Positions 53,153 to 62,909 of a stretch of 64,000 nt of DNA are shown piece after piece. The first letter of the stretch is position 1. Every line of letters starts with the position of its first letter. The DNA is from Clostridia bacterium (GTDB lineage Bacteria; Bacillota; Clostridia; Oscillospirales; Acutalibacteraceae), in NCBI GenBank assembly GCA_017416485.1, contig JAFQCH010000018.1, positions 124,001 to 188,000 of the forward strand. Direction: 5' to 3'. The position numbers and the translations under genes are program-made. Below the pieces are notes generated by a model, which ran no database searches, had not been told where the DNA came from, and was given only the letters and a program-made list of their open reading frames with translations.

Positions 53153-53168
53153 CCATACATATGTATGG
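53153..53168. promoter_or_regulatory. perfect 16-bp palindrome between gerW and dacF
   Basis: CCATACATATGTATGG, symmetrical at every position, 8 bases before the preferred dacF start. It could be an operator or RNA hairpin. A GGAATA (53132) spaced about 16 bases ahead of CATACAT also recalls a sigma-F/sigma-G promoter, which would suit a forespore dacF; this reading is weak. Confidence 0.4.
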
Positions 53169-53176
53169 GTGGTCTG

Positions 53177-54310
53177 ATGAAAAGCAAACTAGTCTGTATT
53201 TGTGTCCTTTTAATTGTATTCAATATGGTATTTTCGGCTGATGCGGCATCTTTGCAGGTATCAGCCAAAAGTGCTGTTCTGATTTGTGCCGATACGGGGC
53301 AGATTATTTATGAGCACAACGCACAAGAAAAACTGTCCATGGCGAGCACAACCAAAATCATGACTGCACTTCTTGCAATTGAAAACTTATCCCCGCAGGC
53401 GGAAATTTCAATCGGCAATGAAGTGCTGAATGTGGACGGAACTTCGCTCGGTTTAAAACCGGGAGATCGAATTCGTGTCTATGATCTTCTTGTCGGGTTG
53501 ATGCTGTCTTCGGGGAATGATGCGGCAAATGCTGTTGCTGTTGCCGTCAGCGGTTCAATGGGTGCTTTTGCAGACCTTATGAATCGCAGGGCTGTGCAGA
53601 TTGGCATGCAGGGCACTTCTTTTGTTACGCCGTCAGGCTTAGATGATGAAAATCATTATTCCACGGCTTATGACATGGCATTGCTGACGAGAGAGGCTTT
53701 GCAGAATGAAGTGTTTGCAGATATCGTAAGCAAATACACCGCAACCATACACATCGGCAGCAAGAAGATATGGCTTAAAAACCATAACCGTTTGCTGCAA
53801 TCCTACAATGGATTGATCGGTGTAAAAACAGGTTTTACCAAAAAAAGCGGCAGATGCCTTGTCACCGCTGCAGAGCGCGACGGGGTGCGGCTGATTGCGG
53901 TCACATTGAAAGCACCCGATGACTGGAATGACCATCGGGCACTGTTGGATTACGGTTTTTCCGAAGTCAAACGCTTTTCGGTTTGTGAATACATGCCGCA
54001 GTATTATGTGGATGTGGTCGGCGGCAAATCGAACAGCGTTGCCTGTGTGCCTGCGGCGGAAATGGTGTACTCTGCCTTGCAGCCTTTAACGGAACTTCAG
54101 TTGCAGGTCACAACCGTGCCGTTTGTGTATGCCCCTGTTCAAAAAGGGGATATTCTCGGCAAAATCACTTGTTTTTATAACGGAATAAAGATTTCGGAAG
54201 TGCCTTTGTGTGCAACGGATGATGTTGAATTCAATGCACCGGTTATACAAGAGAAAACAAATAGACAACATTGGTTGCAATTATTAAGCGGATGGTTTTC
54301 TTATGGATGA
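53177..54310 (+). CDS. D-alanyl-D-alanine carboxypeptidase (DacF/PBP5-like)
   Basis: Trims pentapeptides of peptidoglycan. About 377 residues: Sec signal peptide (LVCICVLLIVFNMVFSADAA), SxxK in MASTTKIMT, SGN in LSSGNDAAN, KTG in GVKTGFTKKSG, and a C-terminal PBP5-type beta domain. Position behind gerW suggests the sporulation enzyme DacF. I favour ATG 53177 with GGGTGG ahead; ATG 53165 lies in the palindrome and lacks a ribosome site. The end overlaps the next gene by 8 bases. Confidence 0.93.
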   Translation: MKSKLVCICVLLIVFNMVFSADAASLQVSAKSAVLICADTGQIIYEHNAQEKLSMASTTKIMTALLAIENLSPQAEISIGNEVLNVDGTSLGLKPGDRIRVYDLLVGLMLSSGNDAANAVAVAVSGSMGAFADLMNRRAVQIGMQGTSFVTPSGLDDENHYSTAYDMALLTREALQNEVFADIVSKYTATIHIGSKKIWLKNHNRLLQSYNGLIGVKTGFTKKSGRCLVTAAERDGVRLIAVTLKAPDDWNDHRALLDYGFSEVKRFSVCEYMPQYYVDVVGGKSNSVACVPAAEMVYSALQPLTELQLQVTTVPFVYAPVQKGDILGKITCFYNGIKISEVPLCATDDVEFNAPVIQEKTNRQHWLQLLSGWFSYG

Positions 54311-55034
54311 ATTGATCAGATTACAAAAATATATGGCAGATTGCGGCATTGCTTCGCGCAGAAAATGTGAAGAACTGATTGCCGCAGGTCTTGTTAAAGT
54401 GAACGGAGAAACAGCACAGGTCGGTGATAAGATATCCCCGAAAAAAGATGTTGTTTCCGTCAACGGAAGAAAAGTTACGCAGGAAAAAGATTATGTCTAT
54501 GTCATGCTTAACAAGCCCAGAGGCTTTGTTACCACTATGAGCGACGAGATGGACAGAAAATGCGTTGCGCAATTGGTTGCAGATGTGGGCAAGCGTATTT
54601 ATCCCATCGGCAGACTGGACCGTGATTCTGAAGGCCTGCTTCTGTTTACCAATGACGGTGAGTTTGCAAATGCACTGACGCATCCCTCCAAGCATATTGC
54701 AAAAAATTACCGTGTTACCGTAAAACCCAAAATTACGCAGGAACAGTTGAACATTCTGACTTCCTCTATTATGATCGACGGCAGAGAAACACTGCCTGCT
54801 ACCGTCAATGTGATTGCGGATGATCCCGACAGAACGGTGCTCGAAATCATTTTGTATGAAGGCAGAAACCGCCAGATCAGAAGACTTTGCGAAGAAGCGG
54901 GACTGCTTACCGCAAGGTTGAAAAGACAATCTGTCGGCGGCGTAAAACTCGGTATGCTCCAACCCGGTGAATGGCGTTATCTTACCAAAGAGGAAATCGT
55001 ATCCCTGAAAAGGCAGAGCAGTAACAGAAAGTAA
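54303..55034 (+). CDS. RsuA/RluB-family rRNA pseudouridine synthase
   Basis: 243 residues: S4 domain (MADCGIASRRKCEELI...VNG, about 10-55) and a catalytic domain with the nucleophilic Asp in IGRLDRDSEGLLLFTNDG and EGRNRQIRRLCE near the end. Most likely the RluB type, modifying 23S rRNA. It is translationally coupled to the carboxypeptidase gene, the usual order in sporulating Clostridia. Confidence 0.95.
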   Translation: MDELIRLQKYMADCGIASRRKCEELIAAGLVKVNGETAQVGDKISPKKDVVSVNGRKVTQEKDYVYVMLNKPRGFVTTMSDEMDRKCVAQLVADVGKRIYPIGRLDRDSEGLLLFTNDGEFANALTHPSKHIAKNYRVTVKPKITQEQLNILTSSIMIDGRETLPATVNVIADDPDRTVLEIILYEGRNRQIRRLCEEAGLLTARLKRQSVGGVKLGMLQPGEWRYLTKEEIVSLKRQSSNRK

Positions 55035-55045
55035 GAGGAAATAGT

Positions 55046-55924
55046 ATGACAAAAAGCATGACAGGCTTCGGCAGAGCCGGTGAACTTGTCGGTAATCTCA
55101 ATATCACGGCAGAAATCAAAAGTGTCAATGCCCGCTACCTTGAATTTTATCCTAAAATCACGAAAGCATATTCTTTCATTGAAGAAAAGCTTCGTTCCTA
55201 TGTGCAGGAAACCATTTCACGCGGTAAAGTTGAAATGACGGTCATCATTGATTCGCTGGATGAAGCAGATGTGATTGTTGAAATCAATCAATCCCTTGCT
55301 GCGGGGTATTATAATGCCGTTACCGCACTTGCCGAAAAATTCGGTCTGAATGCAGGTGACAGTGTTTCAATGCTTACCTCGCACAGTGATATTTTTACCG
55401 TGCGCAAAGCACCCGCCGATGAAGAAGCTGTTTGGGCAGCTGTGAAAACGGTTGTTGAAAAGGCAGTGGCAAACTTTATTGCCATGCGCGAAACCGAAGG
55501 TGCAAAGCTCAAAGAAGATATTCTCAGCCGCGGTGCAAAGATTATTGAGCATGTCTGTTTTGTTGAAGAACGTTCTCCGCAGACCGTGCGTGAATACAAT
55601 GAAAAAATGCTTTCCCGTATGCGCGAATTGCTGCAGGATGCAAAGGTGGATGAACAGCGTCTGCTTACGGAAGCTGCCATTTTTGCCGATAAAGTTGCGG
55701 TGGATGAAGAAACAGTCAGACTGCGCAGTCACATTGCACAGCTTGGTGAAATTTTTAAAAGCGAAGAGCCCGTGGGCAGAAAACTTGATTTCCTTGTGCA
55801 GGAAATAAACCGCGAAGCCAACACCATCGGCTCCAAGGCGCAGGATGTTGAAATTGCAAAGCGTGTAATTGAAATCAAGGCTGAAGTGGAAAAGATTCGC
55901 GAACAGATTCAGAATATAGAATAA
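55046..55924 (+). CDS. YicC-family endoribonuclease
   Basis: 292 residues: SMTGFGRAG at the N-terminus, IKSVNARYLEFYPKI and, near the C-terminus, DFLVQEINREANTIGSKAQD, all family signatures. YicC proteins have been shown to cut RNA and influence small-RNA turnover. It heads the yicC-remA-gmk-rpoZ-priA run. Confidence 0.93.
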   Translation: MTKSMTGFGRAGELVGNLNITAEIKSVNARYLEFYPKITKAYSFIEEKLRSYVQETISRGKVEMTVIIDSLDEADVIVEINQSLAAGYYNAVTALAEKFGLNAGDSVSMLTSHSDIFTVRKAPADEEAVWAAVKTVVEKAVANFIAMRETEGAKLKEDILSRGAKIIEHVCFVEERSPQTVREYNEKMLSRMRELLQDAKVDEQRLLTEAAIFADKVAVDEETVRLRSHIAQLGEIFKSEEPVGRKLDFLVQEINREANTIGSKAQDVEIAKRVIEIKAEVEKIREQIQNIE

Positions 55925-55939
55925 AACGAGGGGATCCAT

Positions 55940-56167
55940 ATGAAACTTATCAATGTCGGTTTTGACAATGCTGTGAATGCGGATCGCATTGTTGCTGTTG
56001 TTGCCCCCGACAGTGCCCCGATCAAGCGTCTGATGCAGGCAGCCAAAGAACAGGGCAGATTGTTGGATGCAACGCAAGGTAGAAAAACGGCATCGGTCAT
56101 TATTACAGATTGTGATTATGTGATCTTATCATATCTGACAGCAGACAGAATCGTCGGAATGGATTAA
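55940..56167 (+). CDS. remA: RemA (DUF370) DNA-binding regulator
   Basis: 75 residues: INVGFDNAVNADRIVAVVAPDSAPIKR and a C-terminal ASVIITDCDYVILSYL. In B. subtilis RemA forms ring-like oligomers that bind DNA and activate matrix and osmoprotection genes. The yicC-remA-gmk-rpoZ order is widely conserved in Firmicutes. Confidence 0.95.
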   Translation: MKLINVGFDNAVNADRIVAVVAPDSAPIKRLMQAAKEQGRLLDATQGRKTASVIITDCDYVILSYLTADRIVGMD

Positions 56168-56187
56168 AAAGAGCAGGAGAAGAACGG

Positions 56188-56748
56188 ATGGCAAATGAAA
56201 ATACAGGCCGCTTGTTGATTATTTCCGGGCCTTCCGGCTGCGGCAAAAATACGGTTTATGATGCACTGGCTCTGCGCGACAAGGAAATCGGACAAACTGT
56301 ATCCGCCACAACAAGAAAACCGCGTGACGGCGAACGCGACGGTGTCGATTATTATTTTATCACCGAAGAAGATTTTCTGAATAAAATCAATAACAATGAA
56401 TTTGTTGAACATGTTCACTATGCAACCAATTATTACGGCACGCTGCGCTCGGAAATTGACCGTGTGCTGAAACTGTATAAAAAAGTTGCTATGGTCATTG
56501 AAGTAAACGGAGCGTTGAATATTAAAAAGATGTACCCGGAAGCAGTTTCCGTGTTTTTGATGCCGCCGAGTAAAGAAGTGCTTGTGGAACGCATCAATTG
56601 TCGTGGCACAATGGATGCAGATGAACTTGCGCGCAGAATGAAAACAGCGGAAGAAGAAATGCAGAAAAGCTGTGAATATGACTATGTAGTTGTCAATGAT
56701 GTGCTTGAAAATGCAGTTGAAGAAATATATAATATTTTAAATTTATAA
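56188..56748 (+). CDS. gmk: guanylate kinase
   Basis: Phosphorylates GMP to GDP. 186 residues: P-loop SGPSGCGKNT (usual GKS/T-T variant ending in Asn), SATTRKPRDGERDGVDYYFIT, VEHVHYATNYYGT and VEVNGALNIKKMYP. The P-loop residue after the lysine is Asn rather than Ser/Thr, seen in some Clostridial forms. Confidence 0.96.
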   Translation: MANENTGRLLIISGPSGCGKNTVYDALALRDKEIGQTVSATTRKPRDGERDGVDYYFITEEDFLNKINNNEFVEHVHYATNYYGTLRSEIDRVLKLYKKVAMVIEVNGALNIKKMYPEAVSVFLMPPSKEVLVERINCRGTMDADELARRMKTAEEEMQKSCEYDYVVVNDVLENAVEEIYNILNL

Positions 56749-56763
56749 AAGGATGTATGAATC

Positions 56764-56970
56764 ATGATTAATGTTGACCTGAATACCTTGCTTAAGGACG
56801 GCATCAGCCGCTATTCCCTTGTTGTTGCAACCGCAAAGCGTGCAAGAGATATCACCGATCAAGCCATTGCTGAAAAGGAAAGCCTCATCGAAAAGCCTGT
56901 CACCTTGGCTGTTGCTGATTTTCAGAGTGAAAAATTTGCAATCGTTGAATCCAAAGATGCAGAATTCTGA
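56764..56970 (+). CDS. rpoZ: RNA polymerase omega subunit
   Basis: 68 residues: SRYSLVVATAKRARDITDQA is the omega signature, followed by a short acidic and hydrophobic tail. It lies between gmk and priA as in most Firmicutes. Confidence 0.93.
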   Translation: MINVDLNTLLKDGISRYSLVVATAKRARDITDQAIAEKESLIEKPVTLAVADFQSEKFAIVESKDAEF

Positions 56971-56978
56971 TTTGCAGG

Positions 56979-59453
56979 TTGAAAGATTTTCGTATTGCAA
57001 AGGTGGCTGTTGAAAACAGCACCTATCGTTTTGACAAACTGTTTTCTTATCTGATTCCTGACGCTCTGTCAGATACTCTTCTGCCGGGGTGTCGGGTTTT
57101 TGTGCCTTTCGGCAGGGGGAACACAAAAAGACAGGGTTTTGTTTTTGCAGTCGAAGATGCAAAAAAGGAAGAAAATTGCGAAAACTTAAAAGAAGTCTTC
57201 AGCGTCTTGGATGCCTTTCCAATTCTGAATGCAGAACTGATAAAAGTTGCCGAATTTCTTGCAGAGCAGACATTCTGTACTTATTTTGAGGCCGTCCGTG
57301 CATTGCTGCCCAAAGGACTTACCATGAAAACGGTGCGTTGCTACCGTGCGGCTGTTTCAGCAGATACGGCAGAAATGGAGGCTCTTTCGGACGATGAAAA
57401 ACTTGTGTTGCAAGCTGCTTTAAAACGCGGCGATTTTGTGCCTGAACGAACCTTGCTGAAGGTTTTGCAGCTGAAAGAAGACAACGGTGTGCTTCGCAAT
57501 CTGCAAAAACGTGGTCTTCTTGAAGCAAACCGCAGTGTTTTGCGAACGGGCGGTGAGAAAAATATTTCACTTGTACGGTTAACGGATCCTGCCATGGAAA
57601 CTGAAGATTATGACTTGACGCCACGACAGGCAACGGTTTATGCCTTGTTGCGTGATGTTACTGCCGCATCCGTAAAAGAGCTTTGTTACTATTGCGGCTG
57701 TACATCTGCTGTTGTTGCGGCGTTGATCAAAAAAGGTGCTGCGGAATTTTTTGAAGTAAAAGTGGATCGCAGTCCGGGAAAGAATTTTTCCGCAGACAAC
57801 AGAACCATTGAACAGTTAAAACTGAATGAATCGCAGAATAAGGCTTTTCAATCACTGTATGAAGCTTACAGTACAAAGCAACGAAGAACAGCCCTTTTGT
57901 TTGGTGTTACGGGAAGCGGAAAAACCAGTGTTTACCTGAAACTGATCGATGCTGTGCTGCAAGAGGGGAAAAACTGCATTGTTCTTGTTCCTGAAATTTC
58001 TTTGACTCCGCAAACCGTATCCGTTTTTTCTTCTTATTTTGGTTCACAAGTGGCGGTTCTGCACAGCAGTTTGTCTGTCGGTGAACGTTATGATGAATGG
58101 CAACGAATCAAAAACGGCGATGTGCGTATTGTTGTCGGAACAAGAAGTGCAGTGTTTGCACCGCTGGATAATATCGGACTGATCGTTATTGATGAAGAAC
58201 AGGAACATACGTATAAATCAGAAATGACACCGCGGTATCATGCGCGCGATGTTGCCGAATTTCGCTGTAAAAATCACAATGCACTGTTGGTGCTGGCATC
58301 AGCGACCCCTTCTGTGGAATCGTATGCCTATGCTTTGAACGGGCGTTATCTGCTTTGTGAATTGGCAGGGCGTTATGGAACGGCAGTGTTGCCGACGGTC
58401 AGCACAGTGGATATGAGCGACAAGACCTTGCGCGACCCGTTTTTTGCAGTTTCCAAGCCGTTGGCGGCTGAAATCGAAAAAAATCTTGCAAACAAGCAGC
58501 AGACTATGCTGTTGATGAACCGCAGAGGATACAATACCTTTGTTGTGTGCAGTTCCTGCAAAAAGGTAATGACTTGCCCGTCATGCAGTATTTCTCTGAC
58601 TTATCATGCTGCAAATAATCGGTTGATGTGCCATTATTGCGGGTATTCAACCCCGTTTGCAGAAAATTGCCCGTCCTGCGGTGAGCATAATATTCGCTAT
58701 TCCGGGGTTGGAACACAGCGTCTGGAAGAAGAACTGCAACACCGCTTCCGTGAAGCGAGAATTCTGCGCATGGATGCTGATACCGTCGGTGTGCGCCATG
58801 CGCATTCGGATGCGCTTTCTGCCTTTGAACGCGGAGAATATGATATTCTTCTCGGCACACAGATGATAGCAAAGGGACTTGATTTTCCGAAAGTCACCCT
58901 TGTTGGTGTCATAAACATAGATCAGCAGGTTTATAATGATGACTACCGATCTGCTGAAAATTCATTTGATCTTCTGACCCAGGTCGTCGGCCGTGCAGGG
59001 CGTTCCGGCTTACCCGGACGCGCCATCATACAGACTATGGTACCCGAAAACGGTGTGCTTGCACTGGCATCACGGCAAGATTACAAAAAGTTTTTTGCGG
59101 ATGAAATCAAAATCCGCAAATCTATGATCTATCCGCCGTATTGTGATATTTGTTTGCTTGGTTTTACCGGGGAAGATCAGTTCAAGGTCACAAGCACCGC
59201 GCGTCTGTTTCTTGAAGCACTGATCGAAGAAAATAACAAAATTCCAACACCGCATAAGATGATTGTCTTGGGGCCCCAACCGCCGCGCATTGCCAAAATC
59301 AGCAATAAATTCAGACAGCGGTTGCTGATCAAGTGTAAAAACACTGCCTCATTCAGAGAATTCTTAAGTCGGTTACTCAAACAATTTGACGGAAATAAAG
59401 AATTTAAAGATATAGCAATTTTTGCGGATATGAATCCGCTTACATCACTATAA
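56979..59453 (+). CDS. priA: primosomal replication-restart helicase PriA
   Basis: 824 residues. N-terminal 3'-DNA-binding domain (VAVENSTYRFDKLFSYLIPD), Walker A FGVTGSGKT, the helicase box VIDEEQEHTYK (most homologues have DEEH), and the zinc-binding region with CSSCKKVMTCPSC and CHYCGYSTPFAENCPSCG. TLVGVINIDQQ and TQVVGRAGRSGLPG follow. The start is TTG 56979; only a weak GCAGG lies directly before it, so expression may depend on coupling to rpoZ, 8 bases upstream. Confidence 0.96.
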   Translation: MKDFRIAKVAVENSTYRFDKLFSYLIPDALSDTLLPGCRVFVPFGRGNTKRQGFVFAVEDAKKEENCENLKEVFSVLDAFPILNAELIKVAEFLAEQTFCTYFEAVRALLPKGLTMKTVRCYRAAVSADTAEMEALSDDEKLVLQAALKRGDFVPERTLLKVLQLKEDNGVLRNLQKRGLLEANRSVLRTGGEKNISLVRLTDPAMETEDYDLTPRQATVYALLRDVTAASVKELCYYCGCTSAVVAALIKKGAAEFFEVKVDRSPGKNFSADNRTIEQLKLNESQNKAFQSLYEAYSTKQRRTALLFGVTGSGKTSVYLKLIDAVLQEGKNCIVLVPEISLTPQTVSVFSSYFGSQVAVLHSSLSVGERYDEWQRIKNGDVRIVVGTRSAVFAPLDNIGLIVIDEEQEHTYKSEMTPRYHARDVAEFRCKNHNALLVLASATPSVESYAYALNGRYLLCELAGRYGTAVLPTVSTVDMSDKTLRDPFFAVSKPLAAEIEKNLANKQQTMLLMNRRGYNTFVVCSSCKKVMTCPSCSISLTYHAANNRLMCHYCGYSTPFAENCPSCGEHNIRYSGVGTQRLEEELQHRFREARILRMDADTVGVRHAHSDALSAFERGEYDILLGTQMIAKGLDFPKVTLVGVINIDQQVYNDDYRSAENSFDLLTQVVGRAGRSGLPGRAIIQTMVPENGVLALASRQDYKKFFADEIKIRKSMIYPPYCDICLLGFTGEDQFKVTSTARLFLEALIEENNKIPTPHKMIVLGPQPPRIAKISNKFRQRLLIKCKNTASFREFLSRLLKQFDGNKEFKDIAIFADMNPLTSL

Positions 59454-59494
59454 ATAAGAAAGGAAATGTGCAATTTTGCACAAGGAGAAAATGT

Positions 59495-59962
59495 ATGGCT
59501 TTGCGTACAATCAGAACCGATGATGATCCTATCCTGCGTAAAAAGAGCAGACCTGTTGAAAATTTTGATGAACGTCTTTTTGAATTGCTTGATGACATGA
59601 AAGATACTCTTATCAAAGCCGAAGGACTCGGTCTTGCCGCTGTGCAGGTCGGTGTGCTTCGCCGTGTTGTCATTATCAATATGGACGGCAAATTTGTGGA
59701 ACTCATCAATCCCGAAATTGTTAAGCAAGAAGGTGAGCAGAAAGAAGCAGAAGGCTGCCTTTCTTTGCCGCGCCGTGCAGGTGTTACCAAAAGGCCGTAT
59801 TCCGTGCGCATTCATGCGTTTGACCGCTTTGGAAAGAAGCATGCTTATAACGGCACGGAGTTGATGGCACGTTGCTTCTGCCATGAAATTGACCATCTGG
59901 ACGGCATTCTCTATTCTGACCGTCTTGCACCCGGTGAAACCCTGTATCCGACGGAGGGATAA
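59495..59962 (+). CDS. def: peptide deformylase
   Basis: Removes the formyl group from nascent proteins; works with Fmt, encoded next. About 155 residues with the three metal-site motifs GLGLAAVQVG, EGCLSLP and CHEIDHLDG. The start is ATG 59495 behind AAGGAG. Confidence 0.97.
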   Translation: MALRTIRTDDDPILRKKSRPVENFDERLFELLDDMKDTLIKAEGLGLAAVQVGVLRRVVIINMDGKFVELINPEIVKQEGEQKEAEGCLSLPRRAGVTKRPYSVRIHAFDRFGKKHAYNGTELMARCFCHEIDHLDGILYSDRLAPGETLYPTEG

Positions 59963-59964
59963 AA

Positions 59965-60900
59965 ATGCGTATTGTTTTTATGGGCACACCCGATTTTGCG
60001 GTTCCTAGTTTAAAAGCATTGTATGAAAACGGACATGAGATTACATTGGTTGTTACCCAACCCGATAAGCCGCAGGGTAGAAAACAGATTCTGACTCCGT
60101 CGCCCGTCAAGGAGTTTGCAACAGCACATAATATTCCTGTTTATCAGCCCGCTTCTATGAAAACGCAGGAAGCCTATGAGCGCATTGTTGCAGAACAGCC
60201 GGACTACATTGTTGTTATTGCGTTCGGCAAAATCTTGCCGCAAACTGTGCTGGATATTCCGAAATATGCTTGCATCAATGTGCACGGCTCGCTTCTGCCG
60301 CGTTACAGAGGTGCCGCACCGATTCAATGGTCCGTGCTCAACGGCGATACCGTAACAGGGGTTACCACCATGCTGATGGATGCGGGAATTGATACGGGCG
60401 ATATTCTTTTGCAAAAAGAAACGCCGCTTGATCCCCTTGAAACAGCAGGGGAATTGTTTGACCGTCTTGCAGAATTGTCTGCTCCCGTTTTGCTTGAAAC
60501 GCTTGATTTGTTTGCAAAAGGTGAAATTGCCCCCATAAAACAAAACAATGAAAAAGCAGATTATGTAACGATTCTCAAAAAGGAAAATGCTTTGATTGAC
60601 TGGACAAGAGATGCAAAATCCTTGCACGATCATGTCAGAGGTATGAATCCTTGGCCTGTTGCTTTTACAAAACTCGGCGGAAAAACTTTGAAAATATTTG
60701 AAACGCGTGTCAGCGAACGTGTTTTTGGACATGATATCGGTGAAGTAACGGCTTGTGACGGTAAGTTGTTTGTGCGTTGCGGTGCCGATTCCTGCTTGCA
60801 GATTTTGTCTTTGCAACTTGAGGGCGCTAAAAGACTGGAGGCAGATGTGTTTCTGCGCGGCAGATCTTTTGTTGAAAAAACGATTTTAGGTATTGATTAA
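59965..60900 (+). CDS. fmt: methionyl-tRNA formyltransferase
   Basis: Formylates initiator Met-tRNA with 10-formyl-tetrahydrofolate. 311 residues: MGTPDFAVPSL, the catalytic Asn/His region INVHGSLLPRYRGAAPIQW, DTGDILLQ, and a C-terminal tRNA-binding domain. It is separated from def by two bases. Confidence 0.97.
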   Translation: MRIVFMGTPDFAVPSLKALYENGHEITLVVTQPDKPQGRKQILTPSPVKEFATAHNIPVYQPASMKTQEAYERIVAEQPDYIVVIAFGKILPQTVLDIPKYACINVHGSLLPRYRGAAPIQWSVLNGDTVTGVTTMLMDAGIDTGDILLQKETPLDPLETAGELFDRLAELSAPVLLETLDLFAKGEIAPIKQNNEKADYVTILKKENALIDWTRDAKSLHDHVRGMNPWPVAFTKLGGKTLKIFETRVSERVFGHDIGEVTACDGKLFVRCGADSCLQILSLQLEGAKRLEADVFLRGRSFVEKTILGID

Positions 60901-60913
60901 GGAAGTGGGATAA

Positions 60914-61603
60914 ATGTATTTTGATCCTTATTATCTGATGTTTGTTGTTCCCGCTTTTCTTTTGGCATTGGGTGCACAAATTCTTGTAAAGAGCACCTAT
61001 AAAAAAATGTCTAAAGAAATGAATGCACGCGGTGTCACAGGTGCGCAGGCTGCCATGGCAGTGCTTCGTCATTACGGCATCACCGATGTGCGTGTTGAGG
61101 CAACAAGAGGAAAACTGACAGACCATTATGACCCGAAAAATAAGGTGATCCGCTTGTCGGAAGGTGTATATAATACTTCTTCCGTTGCCGCTGTCGGCAT
61201 TGCTGCGCACGAAGCGGGACATGCCGCACAGCATGCACAAAGTTATGCACCTATTCGTGTCAGAAACGCGATTTTGCCTGTTTGCAACATTGCCTCCTAT
61301 GCAGGTATTCCGCTTGCAATGATTGGTTTTTTCCTTGGTTTTGAACCGTTGATTATTGTTGGCCTTGCCCTTTATTCCGCAATTGCTGTTTTTCAGCTTG
61401 TTACCCTGCCTGTGGAATTCAATGCAAGCGGCAGAGCTTTGGCGGTTATCAATGAAACAGGACTTCTCGGCGACGAAGAAAAATCCAAAGCCGCAAAAGT
61501 GCTTCGTGCGGCTGCCATGACCTATGTAGCTTCACTTGCCGTAACCCTTGCAAACTTACTTCGTTTTGTTATGATATTCCTCGGTGGAAAACGCCGCAGA
61601 TAG
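60914..61603 (+). CDS. neutral zinc metallopeptidase (YugP-like, PF04298)
   Basis: 229 residues: an N-terminal transmembrane helix, the zinc motif GIAAHEAGHAAQHA (HExxH), two more hydrophobic helices (about 120-165) and VEFNASGRAL, where a third ligand could lie. Substrate unknown. It is common between fmt and rsmB in Clostridia. Confidence 0.93.
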   Translation: MYFDPYYLMFVVPAFLLALGAQILVKSTYKKMSKEMNARGVTGAQAAMAVLRHYGITDVRVEATRGKLTDHYDPKNKVIRLSEGVYNTSSVAAVGIAAHEAGHAAQHAQSYAPIRVRNAILPVCNIASYAGIPLAMIGFFLGFEPLIIVGLALYSAIAVFQLVTLPVEFNASGRALAVINETGLLGDEEKSKAAKVLRAAAMTYVASLAVTLANLLRFVMIFLGGKRRR

Positions 61604-61613
61604 GAGATTTAAT

Positions 61614-62909
61614 ATGGCAACTGCGCGAGATTGCGCTTTTGATGTTTTGCAGAAGATGGAGCGCGACGGTGCGTATTCAACGGTCGCACTGCGTTCTTAT
61701 TTCAGCCGTACCGAATTGTCCCCGCAGGACATTCAACTTGCCACTGCTTTGGTTTTCGGCGTAACGGAACGGAAATTAACGCTCGACTATTTTCTTGCAA
61801 AACACCTGAGCCAACCAATCAAAAAACTCAAACCGCAGGTGTTGACCATTCTGCGTATCGGGGCTTATCAATTGCTGTTTATGGATAAGATTCCTGCAAG
61901 TGCCGCTGTGAATGAAGCCGTGAAGTCTGTTAAAAAGAACGGTTGTGCATTTGCGGCAGGGCTTGTGAATGCCGTGTTGCGTAAGGTTGCGGCAGCAGGT
62001 GTTACATATCCGCAGACAGACAATCCCGTGTATGATTGCAGCATCCGCTATTCCTGCCCGGAATGGCTTGTTTCTCATTTTATAACCGCATACGGGATGC
62101 AGAGTGCAGAACAGATTTTGTCTGCATCACAAGGTGAAAATCATTTGTATATCCGTGTTAATACACTGAAAACCACAACAGATGCGTTGCGTTCTGTGCT
62201 GCAGAATGATGGTATTGAAACCGTTTGCGTGGAAGATCTTCCCAATGCTTTGATTCTGAAAAATGTTGGTGATATAACCCGCTTGCAGGCATTTGCCGAC
62301 GGTTTGTTTTTTGTGCAGGATTATTCCTCTCAATTATGTTGTGAGATGCTGGATGCGCAGGAAGGTGATTTTCTTGTGGATTGCTGTGCAGCTCCCGGCG
62401 GAAAAAGTTTTACATCCTGCTGTAAAATGAATAACAGAGGAAAAGTTTTGTCTTGTGATCTGCATCCGTTCAAAACCGATATGATTTCAGAAAACGCAAA
62501 GCGTTTGGGGTTAACATGCCTGCAAACCGTGTGTTCCGATGCTGTGTATCTGAAAAACACCGTCAAAAACGCAGACCGTGTTTTGTGTGATGTGCCGTGC
62601 TCCGGGCTTGGTGTGATCGGCAGAAAACCCGAAATCAGATACAAAGATAAAACCGAAATAGACCTTTTACCTGCCTTGCAGTTGAAAATACTGACTTCCT
62701 GTTCCGAAATGGTTAAATCCGGCGGCATACTTGTATATTCCACCTGTACGCTCAATCCTGCCGAAAATGAAGATGTTTGTTCTGCATTTCTGCAAAACAA
62801 TCCTTCATTTGAGGCTGTTGGCAGCTTTTTAACTGTGATTCCCGACGGAACTAAGGACGGATTTTTTGTCGCAAAAATGAGAAAAAAAGCGGAGGAAGCG
62901 CCATGCTGA
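61614..62909 (+). CDS. rsmB: 16S rRNA m5C967 methyltransferase RsmB
   Basis: About 431 residues: an N-terminal NusB-like RNA-binding domain (about 1-130) and a SAM-dependent methyltransferase with DCCAAPGGKSF, CDVPCSGLGVIGRKPE (catalytic Cys) and YSTCTLNPAENE (second Cys). The start is ATG 61614 behind AGGAG. It overlaps rlmN by 7 bases. Confidence 0.96.
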   Translation: MATARDCAFDVLQKMERDGAYSTVALRSYFSRTELSPQDIQLATALVFGVTERKLTLDYFLAKHLSQPIKKLKPQVLTILRIGAYQLLFMDKIPASAAVNEAVKSVKKNGCAFAAGLVNAVLRKVAAAGVTYPQTDNPVYDCSIRYSCPEWLVSHFITAYGMQSAEQILSASQGENHLYIRVNTLKTTTDALRSVLQNDGIETVCVEDLPNALILKNVGDITRLQAFADGLFFVQDYSSQLCCEMLDAQEGDFLVDCCAAPGGKSFTSCCKMNNRGKVLSCDLHPFKTDMISENAKRLGLTCLQTVCSDAVYLKNTVKNADRVLCDVPCSGLGVIGRKPEIRYKDKTEIDLLPALQLKILTSCSEMVKSGGILVYSTCTLNPAENEDVCSAFLQNNPSFEAVGSFLTVIPDGTKDGFFVAKMRKKAEEAPC

